Positions 27,793 through 35,500 of a stretch of 64,000 nucleotides of DNA are shown piece after piece. The notes under the pieces are model-generated. The model worked only from the letters and a program-made list of their open reading frames with translations. It searched no databases and was not told the origin of the DNA. Position numbers and translations under genes: made by a program. The stretch is from a candidate division WOR-3 bacterium (GTDB taxonomy: Bacteria; Hydrothermota; Tepidihabitantia; Tepidihabitantales; Tepidihabitantaceae), in NCBI GenBank assembly GCA_039801085.1, contig JBDRTY010000003.1, forward strand, positions 83,776 through 147,775, in the 5' to 3' direction. Position 1 is the first letter of the stretch. Every line of letters starts with the position of its first letter.

Positions 27793-30700
27793 ATGCTGAT
27801 TTTACCCGTTCTCATATTGATATATCCTTCACTCTGCACCCTGAATCTTGAATTTAACCTTAATAACTTTCAGACAATCCCCACCCACAGTACGACCATT
27901 TTTACCATCAATGATGGTGAGTTCAATTCAATCCCCGGAACCCCTCTGCTGCCGGAAATGAGCCGGGTCATTCCCCTGCCATCTGGCACCGTAATCAACC
28001 AACTGCTGATCCTGAAGGCAGAATTTGAAACCTTGCCCGGAAACTATCAGCTGGCAACTGCCCAGCCGCCTGTCCCCCTTTCACTGTCATCGTCGCCATC
28101 ATCACTGGACCTCAAACCGGAAATTTCCTGTTTGTGCTCATTCTACCCGGAAACACTCTGCATGGTCACCGGATATGGGTACCGATGCGGGCAGAAACTT
28201 GCCTCCCTTGTCATTACTCCCCTTCAGTATCAACCGGTAACTCACAGAGTTCGCCGGCTACGCCGGCTGCAAATTATCTTTAAACTGACAGAATCAGAAG
28301 AGCCACACCCTCCTCCCCCTGCTGCTCCTGAGAGCTGCCGCTTTGAATATCTGATCGTTACCCGGGAAAATCTGGATTCCGTATTTCAGAACCTGCGCTA
28401 TTGGCGGACCCTTACCGGCACTCCGGCACAAATCAGGCATATTGAATGGATAGTAAACCGATACCCCGGCCGGGACGATGCCGAAAAACTGCGCACCTAC
28501 CTTCAGCAGTGTGCCCGCGACTCCGGACTCAAGTATTTACTGCTGGGCGGCGACACTGACATTCTGCCGTATCGTAAAGCCATCGCTCTGGTCAGCGGTG
28601 CCGGACTCCATCCCCGCGAAGACTCTCTGCCCTGTGACCTGTACTTTTCGGCACTGGATGGCAATTGGGATGGTAACAATAATGGCATCTTCGGAGAGCC
28701 TGACGACGGTGTCGACCTTCTCCCGGAAATCTATGTCGGAAGGGCGCCGGTCAGCACCCCGTCAAACGCTCGTACTTTTGTAGACAAAATCCTCGCCTAC
28801 GAACGCAACCTGCTAAATGACTATCAGCGGCGCGCCTTGCTCGCCGGTGCGGTTCTCTGGGAAAACCCCTGGACTGATGAAATGATCGCCAAGGAACGCA
28901 TCCGCCGGGAGCACTTGCCATCAAATTTTCAGATCCAGACCCTTTATGAGTCAATGATGCCGGTAACCCCTGATACCGTAACCTCCCTGCTCAACTCCGG
29001 ATTCGGAATTTTCAACCATTGTGGTCACGGCTGGATCAATGCTCTCGCCATCAGCCGTCAGTGCGTTCTGCGCAATTCTGATATTGACCAATTGACTAAC
29101 AATACTCGAACGGGCATCGTTTATTCAATCGGCTGCTGGACAACTGCCTTTGATTTCGACTGCATTGCCGAACATTTTCTCCTCAACCCTACCGGCGGTG
29201 CGGTGGCATTCATCGGCAACTCATCATATGGCTGGGGTGCACCCGGCAACCCCGGATTCGGCTACTCTGATCGCTTTGATTCTCGCTTCTTCCAGGAACT
29301 GTTTTCCGACCCGGCTCCCCGGCTCGGGGAAGTATTTGCCCGTACCAAAATCCATTTCATTCCCTACAGCTATTCACCTAATGTCTACCGCTGGCATCAG
29401 TTTGCGCTTAACCTGCTCGGGGACCCGGCGATGCCGGTACACACTGACACCCTCAGTCAACTCATGGTCAGAAAACCGCTCAGAATTCGCACTGGTGAAG
29501 ACCTTGCCCTTTTCGTTGTCCTTGACCGCAACGGTCCCGTCCCCGATGCCACCGTTGCAATTTATCAAGACAGCACTTCAGTTTACACGGGGGCTACCGG
29601 AACTGACGGATCTGCTGCGATCCAAACCGGATTCACCCAGGCGGGGACCGTCCGGCTGACCGTCACAGCTCAAAATCACCGCCCTTTGCGCGATTCAATC
29701 GTTGTCGCCTCGGGACACAGCATTACGCTCCTCAACTACGCCTTTCTTGACTCCACGGGTGACGGTAACGGCTGCATCTCAGCCGGAGAAACCTTCACCA
29801 TCCGGCTGTGGCTGATAAACAACTCCCATCTCCCCCTTTATAATGTACTCTGCCGGCTCACCACCGACTCCCCTCTACTTACGGTTGAACAGGATGCTGG
29901 TCATATATCAGTTCTGACGCCGGACACAGCAGTCTCTGTGCGACTTTTTATTATTCGCTCTGCTAGTAGCGCTCGGAACGGGGACTATGCGCTCTGCACT
30001 CTGACCATTACCGAATCCAACGGCAGCTTCTCCCAATTTCCGGTTATAATTCAGTTCCGACAGCCGTTGCTAAAATTTGTCACTTGCTATGTTTGTTCCG
30101 ACACCGCCGGTTCGTATTCAGCATTTTTCAGGGTAGTCAATACCGGTGCAGCACCAGCACCCGTTTCAACCGGCACCCTGTTCAATCCGGACCTAACTCA
30201 ACCATTGACGCTGCTCACTCCGGGTATCCTCTTCCCAAGTATCCTCCCCGGTGAAACTCTGTGGTCATCCGTGCCTGCCCGGTTTAAAGCTGAATCCGGA
30301 CCGGTGCGGATTGGTCTGAATCTGATCACCGGCAGATTCATTTTCAGCGATACCTTTAAAGTCCATCTGCCGCCGGCAGGTATTTATACCAGCTTTGACT
30401 CCGGCTTAGGTAACTGGACTGCTGCTGGCGCCAACGGCTCCTGGTTTCTGACCTGCAGTCAATTTCTCTCGCCCCCTTATTCAATTCATGCCGGCTATCC
30501 GGCCGACTCCTACCCACCCAACTGTACCTGCGAACTTCTTTCTCCAAAATTCCCAATTCCTCCCTGCCCAAGATTAAAATTCAGCTGTTATTATGAGCTT
30601 CCTCTTTATGGCAGCGACGGCCTATACTGTATCATCTGCCATACCGGCCAGGAAGAAACTTTGGACTTTATTGGTGCTGGTGGTGCGCTCCGCTCTGGCA

Positions 30701-31200
30701 ACCTATCTGCAGCTCAAACTTTGGACCCGGCGAGCCGATGGTTCAATTATTCATATGAACTCTCCGCCCCTGCCCCGGGCGAAACGGCGCAACTCAAATT
30801 CGTCTTCATTTCGGATCCGGACCCCCAATCCGCTGCCGGATTCTTTCTTGATGACATCTCAGTAGCATCTGCTGATTTACCCACCTCGACTACTCCGGAA
30901 AGCACCCGATTTCTCACTCTCTTTCCCTGCCCCTTCCGCACTCGCACAACCATCTTCCTTACCCTCAACCGTCCTACCCCGCTAAATCTTGCTATCTTCA
31001 ACACCGCGGGCAGCAGAGTGCGCACGCTGATCTCCGGTAACATTCCTGCGGGCTGGCATTCAGTCGGCTGGGATGGCACCGATGATAATAACCACCCGGT
31101 GCCGGCAGGCATCTATTTCCTGCGCATGAATTGTAACTCTGAACCGGATCACATGGTCATCCCTCCGGCACACATCCGCCTCAAAATTATCAAATTATAA
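27793..31200 (+). CDS. Gingipain-like C25 cysteine protease with FlgD-like C-terminal domain
   Basis: The 1135-residue exported protein has a short signal peptide and a C25-propeptide-like beta region (about 20-170). The caspase-fold C25 catalytic domain (about 180-540) carries the His in NHCGHG (H412) and the Cys in SIGCW (C448). Beta-sandwich domains follow, and a C-terminal FlgD-Ig/sorting-type domain (NTAGSRVRTLISG...GWHSVGWDGTDDN...VPAGIYFLRM) ends it. It is likely secreted and anchored at the surface. It starts 3 nt after the cca stop without a Shine-Dalgarno, so it appears cotranscribed with cca. The domain limits are estimates. Confidence 0.9.
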   Translation: MLILPVLILIYPSLCTLNLEFNLNNFQTIPTHSTTIFTINDGEFNSIPGTPLLPEMSRVIPLPSGTVINQLLILKAEFETLPGNYQLATAQPPVPLSLSSSPSSLDLKPEISCLCSFYPETLCMVTGYGYRCGQKLASLVITPLQYQPVTHRVRRLRRLQIIFKLTESEEPHPPPPAAPESCRFEYLIVTRENLDSVFQNLRYWRTLTGTPAQIRHIEWIVNRYPGRDDAEKLRTYLQQCARDSGLKYLLLGGDTDILPYRKAIALVSGAGLHPREDSLPCDLYFSALDGNWDGNNNGIFGEPDDGVDLLPEIYVGRAPVSTPSNARTFVDKILAYERNLLNDYQRRALLAGAVLWENPWTDEMIAKERIRREHLPSNFQIQTLYESMMPVTPDTVTSLLNSGFGIFNHCGHGWINALAISRQCVLRNSDIDQLTNNTRTGIVYSIGCWTTAFDFDCIAEHFLLNPTGGAVAFIGNSSYGWGAPGNPGFGYSDRFDSRFFQELFSDPAPRLGEVFARTKIHFIPYSYSPNVYRWHQFALNLLGDPAMPVHTDTLSQLMVRKPLRIRTGEDLALFVVLDRNGPVPDATVAIYQDSTSVYTGATGTDGSAAIQTGFTQAGTVRLTVTAQNHRPLRDSIVVASGHSITLLNYAFLDSTGDGNGCISAGETFTIRLWLINNSHLPLYNVLCRLTTDSPLLTVEQDAGHISVLTPDTAVSVRLFIIRSASSARNGDYALCTLTITESNGSFSQFPVIIQFRQPLLKFVTCYVCSDTAGSYSAFFRVVNTGAAPAPVSTGTLFNPDLTQPLTLLTPGILFPSILPGETLWSSVPARFKAESGPVRIGLNLITGRFIFSDTFKVHLPPAGIYTSFDSGLGNWTAAGANGSWFLTCSQFLSPPYSIHAGYPADSYPPNCTCELLSPKFPIPPCPRLKFSCYYELPLYGSDGLYCIICHTGQEETLDFIGAGGALRSGNLSAAQTLDPASRWFNYSYELSAPAPGETAQLKFVFISDPDPQSAAGFFLDDISVASADLPTSTTPESTRFLTLFPCPFRTRTTIFLTLNRPTPLNLAIFNTAGSRVRTLISGNIPAGWHSVGWDGTDDNNHPVPAGIYFLRMNCNSEPDHMVIPPAHIRLKIIKL

Positions 31201-31209
31201 GGGGTAAAA

Positions 31210-32169
31210 ATGTCTGCCCAACCGGAAATTCACCCAAGAACAGAGCCGGTGCTCGTCTATGGACCGGTCCCTTCGCGTCGACTTGGGCTTTCGCTCGGTA
31301 TCAACCTTGTCATGCCCAAAACCTGCACCTTCAACTGCGTATACTGCCAGTGTGGCAGAACCACTTGCCTCACTGCTTACCGCAAATCGTTCTTCCCGGT
31401 AGAAAAGATTATTACCGCAGTGAATTCGGCGTTAATGAAAAGCAAAGTTGACTATCTGACACTCTCAGGCAGTGGTGAACCAACACTGAACCGGGACATC
31501 GGTGAACTCATTTCCATCCTGAAAAAACGCTTCCAGATTCCGGTGGCAGTAATTACCAACAGCTCTCTCCTTTCCAGTCCGGTTGTCCGGGATGCGCTCT
31601 ATCAGGCAGACCTCGTCATACCGACCCTCGCCTGCGCCGACGAGAAAACTTTTCGCCGGGTCCACCGACCTCACTCCAAAATCAGACTCAAAAACATCAT
31701 CCGGGGACTCAAAATCTTCCGGCATCGCTATCATGGCAGCCTCTGGCTCGAAATAATGCTCGTCAGGGACTTAAATGACCAGCCTGAGCATCTGTTCCGC
31801 CTGCGCCGGATTGTTCATTATATCCAGCCTGACCGGGTCCACCTTAATACCGTTGTCCGGCCGCCTGTTGAAGCATCTGCCCTTCCCGTTCCTTATGACC
31901 ACCTGCTCCAGCTCCAGATGCTCTTTGGTCCAGAAACCGATATCATCCCGTCATCGGTGAAAAAGCACCAGAAACAATTCCGGGGCAACCCGAAACAGGC
32001 GATTCTGGCGGTCGTTGCGAACCGACCGGTAACGGGCACCGACCTTACTCAGGCACTCGGACTGCCAGCAGAAACCGTAGCCCATACCCTCGGACATCTG
32101 ACGGCTGAAGGCATAGTCAGAAAATTTAAATTCAAAGGCAAAACCTTTTTCACCATACACCGAAAATAA
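31210..32169 (+). CDS. Radical SAM protein (COG0731 type)
   Basis: The 319-residue protein has YGPVPSRRLGLSLGINL, a hallmark of COG0731-like radical SAM proteins. The cluster-binding CxxxCxxC follows at C39, C43 and C46, then YLTLSGSGEPTLN (SAM-binding GGE-like strand). The last 70 residues look like a winged helix (VVANRPVTGTDLTQALGLPAETVAHTLGHLTAEGIVRKF), so it could bind nucleic acid. The reaction is unknown. AAGGGG lies 6 nt before the ATG and the gap to the protease gene is 9 nt, so it is the last gene of the cca operon. Confidence 0.88.
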   Translation: MSAQPEIHPRTEPVLVYGPVPSRRLGLSLGINLVMPKTCTFNCVYCQCGRTTCLTAYRKSFFPVEKIITAVNSALMKSKVDYLTLSGSGEPTLNRDIGELISILKKRFQIPVAVITNSSLLSSPVVRDALYQADLVIPTLACADEKTFRRVHRPHSKIRLKNIIRGLKIFRHRYHGSLWLEIMLVRDLNDQPEHLFRLRRIVHYIQPDRVHLNTVVRPPVEASALPVPYDHLLQLQMLFGPETDIIPSSVKKHQKQFRGNPKQAILAVVANRPVTGTDLTQALGLPAETVAHTLGHLTAEGIVRKFKFKGKTFFTIHRK

Positions 32170-32201
32170 TTAAAAACCCGTCCGACTGAGGTCGGACGGG
32201 T
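32162..32201 (-). terminator. Terminator of the 19-codon peptide unit
   Basis: An 11-bp perfect GC-rich stem (32176-32186 with 32191-32201) and a 4-nt loop are followed on the minus strand by TTTTTAATTATTTT. On the plus strand no T-run follows, so it terminates minus-strand transcription, 19 nt after the peptide stop codon. Confidence 0.85.
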
Positions 32202-32220
32202 CACTGCCTTTCAGCCGTGC

Positions 32221-32280
32221 CTAATTCATAGGTGGCGCCGGCAGCGGCGGTGGAAGAATCGGGATAATCGGACCGTCCAT
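32221..32280 (-). CDS. 19-residue proline-rich peptide gene, sigma-54 promoted (new)
   Basis: The frame reads ATG to TAG and encodes MDGPIIPILPPPLPAPPMN: no Lys, Arg or Cys, 8 Pro of 19, one acidic residue. A strong Shine-Dalgarno (AAAGGAGG, 4-5 nt before ATG) precedes it, a sigma-54 promoter lies 57 nt upstream and a complete intrinsic terminator follows. That full set of signals around so short a frame argues for a real gene. The peptide has no signal sequence, and I know no family. It could be a signal peptide-like messenger, a regulator binding SH3- or EVH1-like pockets, or a translated leader whose stalling at PPP controls termination. It lies just downstream of a large sigma-54 activator gene on the same strand. 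Confidence 0.65.
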   Translation of the reverse strand: MDGPIIPILPPPLPAPPMN

Positions 32281-32336
32281 TTTGCCTCCTTTATCTTTTA
32301 GAGCTTACTGATTTCTGCATTATCATAATTATAAAT

Positions 32337-32353
32337 AGCAATTACAATGCCAG
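32337..32353 (-). promoter_or_regulatory. Sigma-54 (-24/-12) promoter of the peptide gene
   Basis: The minus strand reads CTGGCATTGTAATTGCT. It has the invariant GG and GC exactly 10 nt apart and matches the YTGGCACGrNNNTTGCW consensus at all positions except two in the spacer. Transcription should start near 32326, giving a leader of about 46 nt. Confidence 0.7.
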
Positions 32354-32509
32354 TACAGGATATTTAGCATAAGTTATTAAAAATCAGATTATTAACAAAA
32401 ACAAAAAAGAAATTATTACCAGCTGTAAAATACGCAAATGTCGCACCATGCTTGGATTTTTTATCTAACTATTTGAAAAATTGTAACTTGAAAAAACAGG
32501 GAAATGCGT
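32354..32509 (-). promoter_or_regulatory. AT-rich region upstream of the sigma-54 promoter, possible activator-binding area
   Basis: This stretch is much more AT-rich than its surroundings. TTATTAA occurs at 32374-32380 and again at 32389-32395, a direct repeat with 15-bp pitch, and CCATGCTTGG at 32447-32456 is a weak palindrome. These are possible enhancer sites for an activator, but none is a known consensus. Confidence 0.3.
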
Positions 32510-35500
32510 CTAGATCCCGAACTCTTCGGGCTTAATCCGGTAACGTTTGATTAACCGCTGCGCGTGTCGTCTGGTGATAGAAAGCAGCTGGGCAGCACGT
32601 GTAATATTTCCACCAGTCTGTTCCAGTGCCTGAAGCAGCTGGTGTCTGGTCAGTGGTCCCCCTCGTGCACCGGTCTCAGAGGGCTTGAGGTGGATAAAAG
32701 TTTCCCCTACATCCTCAAGCGTTATTCGCGGGTTCTGAGTCATAATTACTGCACGTTCAATTGTATTCTGAAGTTCCCGGACATTTCCGGGCCAAGAATA
32801 TTGCAGGAATGCTTCAGCAACATCCCGTTCAAATCCGTTAATCTCCTTGTTCAGCCGCTGCGCACATATCCGGAGAAAATAATTTGCAAGTGGAATTATA
32901 TCCTGAACCCTTTCCCGGAGTGGCGGCACATTTATCGTCACCACATTCATCCGGTAAAACAAATCCTGGCGGAATCTACCGGCGTTCACCTCATTAATCA
33001 GGTTTTTGTTCGTTGCGCAGATCAGCCGGACATCAACAAGCCGGGTCTGTGTTTCACCGAGCCGGCGGATAATTTTATCTTCCAGCACCTGCAGGAGTTT
33101 TGCCTGAATTGCCGGCGTCGTATTAGTAATTTCGTCAAGAAATATTGTGCCTCCATTGGCAGACTCAAAGATGCCGATTTTGTCCCGCACCGCACCGGTA
33201 AATGCACCCCGGATATGACCGAAGAGCTCGGACTCAAACAACGTCTCGGGCAGAGTTCCGCAGTCAACAGCAACAAATTTATTATCCTTTCTGCCACTGC
33301 GGGAATGAATCAGCCGCGCCAGCGCCCCCTTCCCGGTTCCGGTTTCGCCGGTAAGGAGCACGGTGCAATCGGTCGGAGCAATCTTATCAATCAGAGCGAG
33401 AACCGGACGGATGGCTGAAGATCTGCCGAGAAAAATACCGGTTGCCCGGTCCACTGGCAGGTCATCGCAGGTGAGCACGGTCTCCTGATACCACCGCCGG
33501 TATACCCGGGAGCGTTCAATGGTAGCAGCAATCAAATGTCCCACCGACTGGAGCAGATTCTGATCTTCCTCAGTGAAAAGATGTGTAGTCAACCGGGAAT
33601 CCAGATAAATCGTGCCGATTACCCGCTCGCCTACTACCAGCGGTACACAGAGCAGAGACCGGATTTTATTCAAAATCACGCTGTTTGCCGAATTGAACCG
33701 CGGATCAGTCAGCGCATCAACGCTGATCAGCGGTTCCCGGCGGCGGCGCACCTTGCGCAGCACTGAATGGGAAATTACCTCGGCGTCCAGAACTGTTGAA
33801 TTTTCCACATCCCGCACTGCTACCGGCGTCAGCCGGTCCCGATGAAAGAAAAAGATAATCCCCCGCTCTGCCCGGGTGACAGAGAGCACCAGGTCAAGCA
33901 CCAGGTTAAGAAAATCGTCCCGGTCCAGAGCTGAATTCATTAGCTCGCTTAACTGATAAAAAACCTTCAGATACTCATTACGCTGCCGGGCTTTCAGCTG
34001 AATCACGCCAAAAATCTGCTCGAGCGATGCCAGAGTCTGCTCCGCGCGCTCAAGCTCAATCTGAGTCCCGAGCAGCCGGAAAAGGGAAATTGCCTCCTCC
34101 AGATTCGCCCGCACCCATTCATAATGTTCAGCCGGCATTCCCCTTAACTTTTTCGGCAGGGACAGGGTATCAGTGCAGAGCAGCTCCGCAGTTGCGAGCA
34201 GTGTAAGCCCGAGTTCATACCTGGCATTAAACTGCCGGAGAATCTTAATACTTTCCTCAAACTGAGTGCGTGACCGATCTTTTCTGCCGGCAGCAGCATC
34301 ACAGCGCGCCGCCAGCCGAAGCGCCCCAGCATACTCCAGCGATACCGGACGGTTTCGAAAAGCAGCAATCGCCAGCTGAGATTCAAAATCAGCCCGGGAG
34401 CCGGTTGACAGCCGGAACTGTCCGGCAAGCAGCCACACGAGTGACCGGAGTCTCCAATCCCGCACTTTTACTGCTGAGCGCATAGTCCGGATCAGCCATT
34501 CTTTGCTCAGCTCCAGCCTTTCCCGGCGCAACTCCATTTCTGCGTGGACAAATGAAACCAAAAACTCCTGTTCTGAATCTTGGGAATTCTCAGCTAGCCG
34601 CTGGGCTGTGGCGAGATAACGCTCAGCAGACTGGAAGTCGCCGCGGATCGAGCTGAGGCGGGCAGAATAGACAACCAGCTGTGCCCGGCCTGACTCGGAG
34701 ATTCTTTCTCCAGCTGTCTGACTGAGTTTGAGCGCCCGCTGACAACAAACCTCAACCCGGTTCCATTCCCCCTGGTCAAAGTAAACATTAGCCAGCAGGA
34801 GATTAAGATTGAAAGCAGCATTGATATAACCAACACGTTCAGCATACTGTAGCGCTTCGTTAAAATATCGCTCCGCCCGCTCAAATTCTCCCTGCTCATA
34901 ACTGATCACCCCCAAACCATGACAGGAACTTAGCAGGTAATAAACATTACCGGTCCGGCGCTGAATCCGTGCCGCCTCCTCGTAGAATTCCCCGGCCCGG
35001 TGCGTATCACCACGGCGCAGACAGAGCGTTGCCAGAAACTGTGTCACGACCGAAACCATGAACTGCTCACCGATTGATTTGAACACATCCAGCGACTGCT
35101 CTGCCAGCTGCAATGCCAGTATGTAATCTGCTCTTGCACCGGCGAGCACCGCAAAGTAGTAAAGTACAAGTCCGTTCAGGTAATTAGCCTCCTTGGGATG
35201 TTCCCGTTTTAAAAACTCGGACTGCCGCAGCGCCCGGACGAGGTAGTCCTCAGCCAGCTCCACCTTGCCCGCAGCACAATATGACCAGCCCAGATCTGCA
35301 AGCAACCGCGCCGACTCCAAACCGGATTTATCCCCCAGAAGTGCCAGCGCCTGATTTAAAAAAAGCAGCGCTTCCTGATGTTCCCCCAGTTTCTGATGCA
35401 CGAGTCCGAGCCGGCGCAGAAAGCGGGCAAGAATCATACGATTCTCCCCGGTAAACTGGGCTGCCAGGCTCATTCCCTGCCGGTAACTGTCAATCGCTTC

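Noticed and set aside
32176..32201. Hairpin considered as terminator of the plus-strand radical SAM gene
   Set aside because: No T-run follows on the plus strand; the T-run is on the minus strand, so it serves the peptide unit.
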